33,024 bases of DNA, taken from the NCBI GenBank assembly GCA_964457365.1, contig CAYWFP010000040.1, positions 1-33,024 of the forward strand, given 5' to 3'. The notes under the pieces were generated by a model. It was not told where the DNA came from. It made no database searches and worked only from the letters and a program-made list of their open reading frames with translations. The translations under genes and the position numbers were made by a program. Below, piece by piece: positions 7,266 through 15,130 of the stretch. The DNA is from CAYWFP01 sp964457365. Its GTDB lineage: Bacteria > Planctomycetota > SZUA-567. How positions within the stretch are numbered: position 1 is the first letter of the stretch; every line of letters begins with the position of its first letter.

Positions 7266-7643
7266 TTACCAGCGCGCTTTCCACTCGAAATCCTTGGAGG
7301 TGACGATATCCTCCATGCGGCGGATGCGTTTGTCGAGCCGGTCGTGCAGCCGCTTGAGGCGGTCCACCGCGAGCGCTCGGTTTTCGACGTAGCTGTTGTA
7401 GAACTCCTCGTCGCCGGTGGTGTTGAAGCCTAGCGCCGGCTCGGGCTTCATCAGGAGCCCGGCGAGGAAGTAGATCGCTACCACCGCCCAGAAGCCGGTG
7501 CAGAGCGCCGCGACGACCCAGATGACGCGCATCCAGAAGACGTCCATGTCGAAGTGCCGCGCGAGTCCTTTGCAGACGCCCAGCAGCATGCCGCCGCGAG
7601 CACGGTAGATGGCCTGCGGTCTTTCGTCGGTGGTTCGTCTCAT
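7266..7643 (-). CDS. pspC: PspC-domain membrane protein
   Basis: 125 residues. The PspC domain occupies ~8-70: IYRARGGMLLGVCKGLARHF, then MRVIWVVAALCTGFWAVVAIYFLAGLLMKP split over two membrane-associated hydrophobic stretches. A charged, probably coiled-coil tail follows (DRLKRLHDRLDKRIRRMEDI). PspC is an inner-membrane partner of PspA/PspB in sensing envelope stress. The ATG at 7643 follows AAAGGA (7-base spacing) and overlaps the pspB stop as ATGA, so translation is probably coupled. The longer frame to 7871 is pspB in another frame. It is the last gene of the operon. Confidence 0.87.
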   Translation of the reverse strand: MRRTTDERPQAIYRARGGMLLGVCKGLARHFDMDVFWMRVIWVVAALCTGFWAVVAIYFLAGLLMKPEPALGFNTTGDEEFYNSYVENRALAVDRLKRLHDRLDKRIRRMEDIVTSKDFEWKARW

Positions 7644-7891
7644 CGTTCGATCCTTTCTTCGCCTCGTTCCCGCTCGTGCTCGAGCAGGATCGTCTCCAGC
7701 GACTCGACGCGTTTCTCCATTCTTTCCAGCCCCTGGTAGAGCTCCTGCATGGCGCGCATCTCCTCTTCGTCGAACTCCTGGCTCCCGCCGCGGCCGAGCA
7801 GCTTGACGACGATGATCGTGCCGCCGACGATGAACGCCAGGGGAATCAGGAAGAGGAGGATCAGTATCCATTCGATCGGACTAATCATCAT
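7640..7891 (-). CDS. pspB: PspB-like small membrane protein
   Basis: 83 residues: one N-terminal membrane helix (~8-33, ILILLFLIPLAFIVGGTIIV), a short Gly-Arg linker, then a Glu/Met/Leu-rich coiled coil (MRAMQELYQGLERMEKRVES). This is the PspB architecture; E. coli PspB is ~75 residues. In the Psp system PspB and PspC sit in the inner membrane and relay stress to PspA. The first of two adjacent ATGs (7891) has AAAGGA at good spacing. It lies 31 bases after the kinase gene and overlaps pspC by four bases. Confidence 0.78.
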   Translation of the reverse strand: MMISPIEWILILLFLIPLAFIVGGTIIVVKLLGRGGSQEFDEEEMRAMQELYQGLERMEKRVESLETILLEHERERGEERIER

Positions 7892-7922
7892 TGCCGTTTC
7901 CTTTCTCTGTCCGCTCGCCGCT

Positions 7923-9803
7923 CTATTTGCTCTTGATCACGACCACGTCGTCCTCGAGGCGCCAAGCCAGGCCGCGCGGCTTGAGCAGCAGGTCCAGCAC
8001 CTCGCGCATCGGCCGGTCTGTACAGTCGCCGCTGAATTTCTCTTCGCGGATGATCGCCAGCGCTTCGGCATCGTCGACACGGTAGACCAACCCCTGTTTC
8101 GCGGTGGCATTCAAGACAAATTCCAGCGGCGCCTCGTTCCACTCCGTCGTGATGCGGGAGTCCAGCATCTCCTGTCCACGCCCGTCCGCCGTCTGACTCC
8201 GGATCACCACCACGCCGCCTTCGACAGACCAGGTCAACCCGCGCGGTTTGAGCAGAGTGTCGAGAATATAATAGATGGGTTGATTCGTGACGTTGAGGTA
8301 CACGTGCGAATTGACCTTTCCGCTCTCCTCGATGCTTACGTCCAGCTGGTAAACCAGCCCCCGCTTTTCCAGATCCTTCAGCGCTACGGAAAGAGAAACA
8401 TTCTGCCAGCTAAAGGTCATGCGCTTGTTCAAGATCGCCGCTTGCGCGCCCCAGTCTCCTTCTCGCGCTAACCGTTGCGCGCGCACTTTCGCCTCGACCT
8501 GCCTCAGAACTCGCGCCTCTTTATCGCCCGTGACGCGCCGGATATAAAACCCAAAGACAAGCAGGCCAAGAACGCCTCCGAGAACCGCGAGGCAGGCCAC
8601 CACGGCCACGACGCAGCCGATGACGCCGGCGGGGAAGCCGTGTTTCTTCTTCGCGGCGTGCGGATGCGGCCAGCCTTTCGGTTTCGGCGGCGGCGCGACC
8701 GCCTCCAAGCTCACCGTCCGCGAGGTCTGGTGGATCCGGATCGCCTGGCGCACCGCGTCCGAGCCGATATTCAGCTCGCGCGCGATCTCCAGGATCGACT
8801 CTTCGCGCAAAATGTCCTTGCCGGCTTCCTCGAGCTGAATCGCCTTGCGGACGATCGATTCGACATCGTCTTCGCGCAGCGGCGTCTTCATCTCCACCGT
8901 TTCGGCTTCGGTCCGTTCGTCTCCGACCGCGCGCTCCGGCAGCGCCCCGAAATCCATCCCGGCCAATGCCGCGAGAGCTTCCTCGGCGGAGGCGAAGCGT
9001 TTGTCGTCCTCGTGGGCGAGCAGCTTGTCCAGCCACGCCTCCAGCGCCGGCGGCACGTCGTCGCGGTGTGCGCGCACCGGGGTCGGCTTCTCCGTGGCGA
9101 TGCGACGGATCAGCTTCAGCGGGCTGTCCTCGACGAAGGGGGCTTTCCCGGTCAGCATTTCGTACAGCGTCACGCCGAGGCTGTACAGGTCGCTCTTCTC
9201 GGTCGCCTTCTCGCCGTTGGCCACCTCGGGCGCCAGGTAGTGCAACGTGCCGACGATGGTGCCGGTGGCGGTCAGCGAGCCGCTTGTCTGGAGACTGCGC
9301 GCGAGGCCGAAGTCCATCAACTTGTACGTGCCGTCCCGGGCGCGCAGAACGTTGTGCGGCTTGATGTCGCGATGGGTGATACCGGCCTTGTGCGCGGCGG
9401 CGAGACCGGCAAGCACCTGCTTGGCGCAATCGAGTACTTCGGCGTAGGCCAGCGGCCCGTGGTGGTGAATAAAGCTGCGCAGGTCGATCCCGTCGACGTA
9501 TTCCATGGCCAGGAACGGAGGGGTGTGGTCGGGGTCGAACTCGTAGACGTGGACGATGTGGGCGTTGCTGAGCTGCGCCACGAGGCGGGCCTCGTTCTCG
9601 AACCGCTTCAGCGCGTTCTCCACGCCTTCGAGCTTCTCGTTGATCACCTTCACCGCGACCTTACGGCCGAGCGTCTCGTCGTGGCCCACATACACCATGC
9701 CCATGCCGCCGCGGCCGAGGCTGCGCTCGATGCGGTACTTGCCGATCCGCTCGGGCAGGGCACCGCTTGATCGGCTCGCGCCATCGGCATGTTCTGAGGG
9801 CAT
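7923..9803 (-). CDS. Membrane Ser/Thr protein kinase with two C-terminal STN-like domains
   Basis: 626 residues from the ATG at 9803 (GGAGG, 6-base spacing); the TTG at 9833 is less likely. The Hanks-type kinase domain (~20-285) is complete: GRGGMG loop (30-35), Lys52 in VAVKV, HRDIKPHN with Asp146, DFG Asp164, and GTLHYLAPE. A small helical segment (~312-358, EEAGKDILREESILEIAREL) follows. A membrane helix lies at ~390-421. Beyond it are two related ~75-residue domains (~460-536 and ~548-626), each ending in LLKPRGLxW...VVVI. They resemble the short STN domain of secretin and TonB receptors. The likely topology is a cytoplasmic kinase with a periplasmic double sensor. Its place between pspA and pspB suggests envelope-stress signalling by phosphorylation (inference). 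Confidence 0.88.
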   Translation of the reverse strand: MPSEHADGASRSSGALPERIGKYRIERSLGRGGMGMVYVGHDETLGRKVAVKVINEKLEGVENALKRFENEARLVAQLSNAHIVHVYEFDPDHTPPFLAMEYVDGIDLRSFIHHHGPLAYAEVLDCAKQVLAGLAAAHKAGITHRDIKPHNVLRARDGTYKLMDFGLARSLQTSGSLTATGTIVGTLHYLAPEVANGEKATEKSDLYSLGVTLYEMLTGKAPFVEDSPLKLIRRIATEKPTPVRAHRDDVPPALEAWLDKLLAHEDDKRFASAEEALAALAGMDFGALPERAVGDERTEAETVEMKTPLREDDVESIVRKAIQLEEAGKDILREESILEIARELNIGSDAVRQAIRIHQTSRTVSLEAVAPPPKPKGWPHPHAAKKKHGFPAGVIGCVVAVVACLAVLGGVLGLLVFGFYIRRVTGDKEARVLRQVEAKVRAQRLAREGDWGAQAAILNKRMTFSWQNVSLSVALKDLEKRGLVYQLDVSIEESGKVNSHVYLNVTNQPIYYILDTLLKPRGLTWSVEGGVVVIRSQTADGRGQEMLDSRITTEWNEAPLEFVLNATAKQGLVYRVDDAEALAIIREEKFSGDCTDRPMREVLDLLLKPRGLAWRLEDDVVVIKSK

Positions 9804-9840
9804 CTCGTTCCTCCGTTCCGGATCCTTTTCCAAGGGGGCG

Positions 9841-10848
9841 TTACCCGATCCCCTCCAGCAGTTCCTTCACCGCCGCGGTCATCGCCGAGGCGTAGTGGGC
9901 GGTGTCTTTGACGCGCAGGATATAGCGGTCGCCTTGTTCGTTGGCGCGCGACCAGTGCGTCCGTCCGTCATCGTCGCAGCGCACATTCGCGGGGACGAAC
10001 GCGAAGACAGCGTCCTTGTCTTCTCGCTCGCAGAGGCCGTTCTTGTTCGCGGCGTAGCCGGCAGCGTGCAGCAGGCTCGCGGTCGACCACATCCCCCTCC
10101 GCTGCCGCAGCAGATCCTCCCGCCAGCGGGTGTTGCTCGGTTCCGCAAGCGCCCTGAGCCAGAGCGGGCTCTCTTCCTGCGCGAACATGAAGGCGAAGTA
10201 GTGCTGCAGCCGCGGGTGAAGATGCGGCAGGATATCCGTGTGCGCGAGCCAGTAGAACGAGCCCCATTCGCCCACTTCGCGGATTCCGCATTCGTGCCAG
10301 CACGGCGCCCAGTAGAGCGGGCAGGGCAGGTCGAAGAGCGCTGCGTAGGCCTGCGGGTTGAGGCGGACGTTGAACTCCAGTTCCTGCGGCTTCTCCGGGT
10401 GCGGATGCGTCGCGCCGGCATTGAGGTAGAGCGCCGTGCATTTTTCCGCAAAGAGTTCGGGCGCGCGTTTGCCGGCGGCGGCGATGTCGATGGCGCTTCC
10501 CACGCAGGTGACCGCCACCGGTTCCTCCGCTGTCGAGAGTATCTTCAGGAGGAAATTCATTCCGGCCTGGTCTTCTATCGGCGCTTCGGCGAGGTGGTCG
10601 TTGCGATGAGCCGGCGGTCGACGCGAACCGATCGCCACCGGCGTGGTCCGGCCGCAGAGACGATCGAGTTGCGCCACGGCCATGACGTCGGGGTCTCCCT
10701 TGCGATGCGCCGGCGGGTAGTCGATCAGCACCCCCTTGAGATCAAGCGCGCCGCGCCGTGCCAAACCATAGACGCACGCCATGTCGAAGTGGTCGTCCGG
10801 ATCGCCGTGCGGGTGGAAGAGATCCGTCTGGTGCAGCAGCGCGCGCAT
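9841..10848 (-). CDS. Nucleoside-hydrolase-like (IUNH-fold) protein
   Basis: 335 residues, cytoplasmic. The N-terminus, TDLFHPHGDPDDHFDMACVY, holds the Asp-rich cluster (DPDDxxD after a beta strand) that binds calcium and ribose in inosine-uridine nucleoside hydrolases. GVLIDYPP and VAVTCVGSAIDIAAA fit later core strands. The second half (WAPCWHECGIREVGEWGSFY onward) is less familiar, so the substrate is uncertain and may not be a nucleoside. The ATG at 10848 follows AAGGA with normal spacing. It is 37 bases upstream of the kinase gene and 134 bases downstream of pspA, all minus strand, so probably in the same transcript. Confidence 0.6.
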   Translation of the reverse strand: MRALLHQTDLFHPHGDPDDHFDMACVYGLARRGALDLKGVLIDYPPAHRKGDPDVMAVAQLDRLCGRTTPVAIGSRRPPAHRNDHLAEAPIEDQAGMNFLLKILSTAEEPVAVTCVGSAIDIAAAGKRAPELFAEKCTALYLNAGATHPHPEKPQELEFNVRLNPQAYAALFDLPCPLYWAPCWHECGIREVGEWGSFYWLAHTDILPHLHPRLQHYFAFMFAQEESPLWLRALAEPSNTRWREDLLRQRRGMWSTASLLHAAGYAANKNGLCEREDKDAVFAFVPANVRCDDDGRTHWSRANEQGDRYILRVKDTAHYASAMTAAVKELLEGIG

Positions 10849-10982
10849 TGATCATCCTTCGCCGGTTTAGATGCCGCCCGGATTTATTTTTAAACTGCTC
10901 GGGCCTTGCCGTCGGATATTACTTCTGGAAAGAATAATGCTATCCTCTGGCGCATTGGTCGTCCAGTCGCGAATTCACGTCT

Positions 10983-11660
10983 CTACAGTCCCGCCGAACC
11001 GCCGCCCTTGACCCGGTTGCGCAGCGAATCGAGTTCCTTCTCGATCTCGTCGTCCTTGGCGATGTCCTCGAATTCTTGTTTCAACGATGGTTTGCGACCG
11101 TGGTTGACCAGGTTCGCCTCGGCCTCCATGCGCTCGATTCGATTCTCGAATTTCTGAAAGCGCACGAACGCGTCCTCGGCGTCGGCTTCGCGGACCTTCT
11201 CTTGCGCGCGCTTGCTCTGGCTGGCGTGAATATGGCGCTGCACCAGGACGCGATGTTTCTCCCGCGCGGTAGTCAGTTTCTGCTCCAGCGCGGCGATGTC
11301 GTCCTTGTACTTGGCGACAACGCCGTCACAGTTTTCAAGTTCGCGTTCCATCCCTTCGAGCCGCTCCTGGAGGCGGCGCTTCTCCTTCAGCGCTTCGCGC
11401 GCCAGGTCCTCGCGCCCCTTGCCGACGGCCAGTTCGGCCTTGTTGGCCCATTCCTCGACCTTGGCGCGGGCGGCAGCCACCTCGCGCTCGATGCGTTTGC
11501 GCGTGGCCATCGCCGCGGCGCAGTTGGCCTTAATCTCGACGAGTGTGTCCTCCATCTCCTGGATCATCAGCTTGATCAGCTTCTCCGGATCCTCGGCCAT
11601 CTCGAGCATGGTGTTGATGTTGCTGTGGATAATGTCGCGCAGCCGGCTGAAAATACCCAT
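10983..11660 (-). CDS. pspA: Phage shock protein A (PspA/IM30 family)
   Basis: 225 residues, close to E. coli PspA (222). The N-terminus MGIFSRLRDIIHSNINTMLE is the amphipathic membrane-binding helix. AEDPEKLIKLMIQEMEDTLV is the family signature, followed by long coiled coils (~26-190) and a charged tail. PspA is an ESCRT-III-like protein that binds stressed inner membrane and limits proton leakage. The start at 11660 is set by AAAGGAG with 7-base spacing; the extra upstream codons to 11762 are AT-rich and unlike coding sequence. It heads the minus-strand cluster with the kinase, pspB and pspC. No convincing sigma-54 site was found upstream, unlike in enterobacteria. Confidence 0.93.
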   Translation of the reverse strand: MGIFSRLRDIIHSNINTMLEMAEDPEKLIKLMIQEMEDTLVEIKANCAAAMATRKRIEREVAAARAKVEEWANKAELAVGKGREDLAREALKEKRRLQERLEGMERELENCDGVVAKYKDDIAALEQKLTTAREKHRVLVQRHIHASQSKRAQEKVREADAEDAFVRFQKFENRIERMEAEANLVNHGRKPSLKQEFEDIAKDDEIEKELDSLRNRVKGGGSAGL

Positions 11661-11862
11661 TCGTTTTCTCCTTTCGCAGTCAAAATACGTTTGTCCTTGC
11701 TTCTTCAAGCTGCTATGCCTGGTTGGCATCGTTCGGTTTAGCAAAATCAATTGTTGTTCCAAATCTCAGCCCTGCTGGCAATATGTTTTAAGATATAGGG
11801 TTATGTGAATATGGGGGCCAGATTTACAACCTGATGGGTTGGTTTTATTTTCCAGCAGTTGG

Positions 11863-11891
11863 TTGCAGAAACCAGTAATTTGGTTTATGAT
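11863..11891 (+). promoter_or_regulatory. Possible promoter of the MORN-like gene
   Basis: TTGCAG (11863-11868), 17 bases, TATGAT (11886-11891) in an AT-rich stretch (11760-11900) between divergent pspA and the MORN-like gene. The -10 is good and the -35 weak. Confidence 0.35.
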
Positions 11892-11908
11892 GTCAATTTG
11901 AGGGCGTA

Positions 11909-12382
11909 ATGCAGAATCTGGCCGCGATGCTGTGCTGTAAAAACTTCTACCGCTTCGGCATGCCCTGGGTCGTGCTGCTCCTGCTCGTCGGCGGAGGGTA
12001 TCACCTTGCTTTCGGCTCATGCCAGACCAGTCGGTTACACTACATCGTGCAGGCCTATTACCTGCCGTTTCGGAAAACCAGGCGTTCGCTGGACTTTACC
12101 GGTTGCTGGCGGCGCTGGCATCGTAGCGGCCATTTGATGGAAACCGCCGATTATCACCTCGGTGCCAAGCACGGCGCGCGGCGTATTTTCGACGAGTCGG
12201 GGGCGATGATCTTCGAGACGCATTATCGCAACGGCGTGCTGCACGGCAGGTATTACGGCAAGGTTCTCACTGACGATATCGGCTCTTTCATGCCCAAGGC
12301 GCCGCAGACGGTGTGGTACTATAACAGCCGTCCCGTCACCGAGGCCGAGTTCGCTCGTCTCACCGCCGTGGAGAAGGAATGA
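11909..12382 (+). CDS. Membrane-anchored MORN-variant (YwqK-like) repeat protein
   Basis: 157 residues. One hydrophobic helix at ~18-36 (GMPWVVLLLLVGGGYHLAF) anchors it. From ~64 to 113 it has about two MORN_2-type repeats: GCWRRWHRSGHL, then YHLGAKHGARRIFDESGA, then YRNGVLHGRYYG. The GxxxG/NGxxHG spacing is that of the YwqK antitoxin-component family, whose real role is mostly unknown. The ATG at 11909 has GAGGG just upstream. No toxin-like partner is adjacent. It diverges from pspA. Confidence 0.65.
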   Translation: MQNLAAMLCCKNFYRFGMPWVVLLLLVGGGYHLAFGSCQTSRLHYIVQAYYLPFRKTRRSLDFTGCWRRWHRSGHLMETADYHLGAKHGARRIFDESGAMIFETHYRNGVLHGRYYGKVLTDDIGSFMPKAPQTVWYYNSRPVTEAEFARLTAVEKE

Positions 12383-12904
12383 TCTCCGTTTGGCGCTTCT
12401 GGTCAGGCGAAACGAAGCATATTCTCGTTGCTGTCTCGGAGTGAACGGCCGCCCTGATCGCATTTGAAAAGCGTTCCCGAGTGTGATCGTCGTCGTCTTC
12501 GATACGCAAGGCCTTCGGGTCCGAAGAAGCTATTCCCCTTCCGGGCACTCCATTCTCGACGTTCAGCTTTTTGCCGCATTGCGGATTGCATGATTATGCA
12601 TTATCGATTGCGATACGGAGGCATGCAAGGCGCGAACAAGGGAATGGCCGGTCGAAGGGGCCGCGCAGGAAACAGGAATTGTATTCCCCCGGGTTGTGGA
12701 AAGGGGCAAATGCCTGGTGAATCAGCGGCATCTCGAAACGAGCCGGGCCTTCGATGATCTGCGTCTTCACGCCGCGTCTTCCTCCGGTGGATCGTCTTGA
12801 TCCGTTGGCCGCAATCGTAATGGACGGATCGGCTTTGTGCAAGCAACGGAATGCAGCCAAAGATTGTAGCGATGGCGGATATGGCATTCAGGCGCTGGGG
12901 AGCG
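12383..12904 (+). other. Gene-poor stretch, no supported gene
   Basis: Open frames exist on both strands but none has a convincing start site or recognisable domain. The most coding-like is a minus-strand frame at 12594-12887 containing GVKTQIIEGPARFEMP and FAPFHNPGEYNSCFLRGPF, which may be a decayed gene. A small inverted repeat, CTTCGG/CCGAAG, lies at 12513-12526. There is no clear terminator for either flanking gene. Confidence 0.3.
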
Positions 12905-13855
12905 CTACAACGACGCGGTGAGTCCCTTCAGGTCGACAACGCCCAGCAATCGCCGCGCCTGGTCCGCCACCGGCACCTCGGCGATCCGCCTGCGGCGCAT
13001 GATTTCGAGCACCTCGCCCGCCAGTGTCCCAGCCGTCGCGCTCTGGCAGTCCCGCGTCATCACCTCTCCCACCGGTGTTGTCGAGAGGTCGCCGCCGTGT
13101 TCGATCAAACGCCTCAGATCGCCGTCGGTGAAGATGCCCAGCACATGCCTCTGCTCGTCGACCACCACGGCCGCGCCGGAGCGCGCGCGGCTGATGGCGA
13201 GCACCGCCGCACTGACAGGCAGTTCCGGATTCACCGCGGCGACGCCTTCGCCGACGCGCATCACGTCTTCCACCGGCAGGCTCTTCCGGCCGAGCGTGCC
13301 GGCGGGATGAAGTTGCGCGTAGTCGTCGGGGCCAAAGCCTTTGCGCTGCATCAACGCCAGCGCGATCGCGTCGCCGACGGCGAGCATCGCCGTTGTCGTC
13401 GCCGTCGGCGCCAAGCCGTGCGGACAAGCCTCCTCGATATGTCCCAGCAGGATCGTCACGTCCGCCTGCGCGGCCAGGGTGGAGCGGTCGTTGCCGGTGA
13501 CGGCGACGATCCGCGCCTGTTGGCGCCGCAGGCACGGGAGCAACTTGGTGATCTCCACGGTCTCGCCGGAGTTGCTGAAAAGCAGCGAGACGTCTCCGGC
13601 GCAGACCGCGCCCAGGTCGCCGTGCAGGGCATCGACCGGATCGAGGAAGAACGCGGGCGAACCGGTGCTCGCCAGGCTCGCGGCCACCTTGCGCGCGATC
13701 AATCCGGCCTTGCCCACCCCGGAGCAGACGATCCGCCCCGTGCAGCCGGTCAGAAGATCGAGCGCGCGGACGAAGTGCTCGTCCAGCCTGTCGTGGACGG
13801 CCTGCAGCATGCGGATCTCCGCGGCGATCACGCCCTTGGCGTACTCCAGGCTCAT
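12905..13855 (-). CDS. kdsD: Arabinose-5-phosphate isomerase, KpsF/GutQ/KdsD family
   Basis: 316 residues. Converts D-ribulose 5-phosphate to D-arabinose 5-phosphate, the first step of Kdo synthesis for lipopolysaccharide. SIS domain at ~35-170: GRIVCSGVGKAGLIARK, LFSNSGETVEI (92-102), and the family signature LAPTATTTAMLAVGDAIA (148-165) followed by HPAGTLGRK (183-191). Two CBS domains fill ~195-316 (GIFTDGDLRRLI; LLGVVDLKGL) and may regulate the enzyme by nucleotide or sugar binding. The ATG at 13855 follows AAAGGAG with 4-base spacing. Length is normal for the family (~320). It stands alone on the minus strand; the other Kdo genes are not here. Confidence 0.92.
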   Translation of the reverse strand: MSLEYAKGVIAAEIRMLQAVHDRLDEHFVRALDLLTGCTGRIVCSGVGKAGLIARKVAASLASTGSPAFFLDPVDALHGDLGAVCAGDVSLLFSNSGETVEITKLLPCLRRQQARIVAVTGNDRSTLAAQADVTILLGHIEEACPHGLAPTATTTAMLAVGDAIALALMQRKGFGPDDYAQLHPAGTLGRKSLPVEDVMRVGEGVAAVNPELPVSAAVLAISRARSGAAVVVDEQRHVLGIFTDGDLRRLIEHGGDLSTTPVGEVMTRDCQSATAGTLAGEVLEIMRRRRIAEVPVADQARRLLGVVDLKGLTASL

Positions 13856-13961
13856 GCTTCTCCTTTCGGTGCGATACGCGTTCTGTTACCGATAATGCGT
13901 GCGCAGGGTGTCGGATGCAACCTCTTTCCGTCCATGACTCGCCATCTCGGCAGCATTTTTC

Positions 13962-13990
13962 AAAAAAAGACCCCTGCCCGGAGGCAGGGG
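13962..13990 (-). terminator. Rho-independent terminator of the aldo/keto reductase operon
   Basis: On the minus strand CCCCTGCC, loop TCCG, GGCAGGGG (13990-13971) followed by TCTTTTTTT. An eight-pair perfect stem with a strong U tract, about 37 bases after the reductase stop codon. Confidence 0.88.
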
Positions 13991-14027
13991 GGCGTGGACT
14001 GCCGGATTCGGACGGACCCGTCACGGG

Positions 14028-15023
14028 TCAGCCGACCGGCTCGGGTTTGACGTCGGCCTCCAGGTTGAGCCAGGCGAGTTCCGCGTCGGACAACTGCAAC
14101 GCGGAGGCCTGCAGGCACTGTTCGAATTCATCGCCGGTATAACAGCCGATCAGGCTGAAGATGTTCAGCGGCTGGCTCGCCACCCAGGCCATGGCGATCT
14201 GCGCGACGGTCAGGTTCTTCTCCTCGGCCAACTCGTTGACACGGTCGAGGCGGACGAAGTTCTCCTCGTAGCAGTAGGCATGAATGCTGCTGCCGTCGGC
14301 GGTTTTGCCCATCTCCTCGTAATTCTCGCGATTCCAGCGGCCGGAGAAGAAGCCGCGCGCCAGACTCGACCAGGTGAAGAGCGGGAAATGGCGCTCGGCA
14401 TACCACGCGCGCGCTCCGGCGTTCTCGGGCCCCGAGAGGGTAACGCAGTCGTCGCCCCACGGGCTCTTCACCTGCGCGGCGAGCGAGAAGTTCGGGCTGC
14501 TGAAAGCGAAGGGGACGAGATCGTGTTTCTGCGCGTATTCGTTCGCTTCCTCGACGCGTTTGTGCGTCCAGTTGGAGCCACCGAAGACGCGGATCTTCCC
14601 CTCGGCGAGGTGCTCGTTCAAACGCTCGACCAGCGGCCCCACCGGCACCGCCGGGTCGTCGCGGTGGAAGGCGTAGAGGTCGATGTAGTCCGTGCGCAGA
14701 CGCGCGAGCGAATCGTGCAGGTCGCTGGTGATATCGAACGGAGTGACGCGCCTGCGGTCGCCGTTGTGATGGCAGCACTTGGTCAGTACCACGATCTCGT
14801 CGCGGTTGCCGCGCGCCTCCATCCATTGTCCCAGGCAACGCTCGCACTCGCCGCCGCCGTAGACGTGGGCCGAGTCGAAGGCGTTGCATCCCAGCGCGTG
14901 CAGGTCGTCGAGCAGGGCGAACCAGCGGTCCTTGTCGGCGGTGTTCAGCATCATCGTTCCCTGCACCAGGCGCGAGATCGATTTCTCGATGCCGGCTACA
15001 TTTCCGTATTGCATCGTCGTCAT
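14028..15023 (-). CDS. Aldo/keto reductase
   Basis: 331 residues, NADPH-dependent (beta/alpha)8 oxidoreductase. The catalytic tetrad is visible: Asp50 and Tyr55 in FDSAHVYGGGE, Lys82 in VVLTKCCHH, His120 in YAFHRDDP. Cofactor-binding parts are at the C-terminal side of the barrel (TWSSLARGFFSGRW). The start at 15023 is set by GAAGGAG with 6-base spacing; the frame runs on upstream, but that is antisense to the Gfo/Idh gene. It lies 107 bases after the Gfo/Idh gene and probably shares its transcript, ending at the strong terminator. The company suggests oxidation or reduction of a sugar; the substrate is not known. Confidence 0.88.
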   Translation of the reverse strand: MTTMQYGNVAGIEKSISRLVQGTMMLNTADKDRWFALLDDLHALGCNAFDSAHVYGGGECERCLGQWMEARGNRDEIVVLTKCCHHNGDRRRVTPFDITSDLHDSLARLRTDYIDLYAFHRDDPAVPVGPLVERLNEHLAEGKIRVFGGSNWTHKRVEEANEYAQKHDLVPFAFSSPNFSLAAQVKSPWGDDCVTLSGPENAGARAWYAERHFPLFTWSSLARGFFSGRWNRENYEEMGKTADGSSIHAYCYEENFVRLDRVNELAEEKNLTVAQIAMAWVASQPLNIFSLIGCYTGDEFEQCLQASALQLSDAELAWLNLEADVKPEPVG

Positions 15024-15130
15024 GGTCGACTCCTTCGCCCCGTGCGGGGCTCTACAGGCCGTTGTTCTCGAAATCCGAAGTGCTCGAGGTGCGTCTTCCT
15101 TCGCGCAAGCCGATCGTTCCAACCGCTCCG

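Noticed and set aside
11661..11908. Sigma-54 promoter for pspA
   Set aside because: I looked for GG-N10-GC elements because classical psp operons use them; none with correct spacing was found.
12594..12887. 97-codon minus-strand ORF after kdsD
   Set aside because: Part of it looks coding-like, but there is no start signal or known domain, so it is only noted as possible decay.
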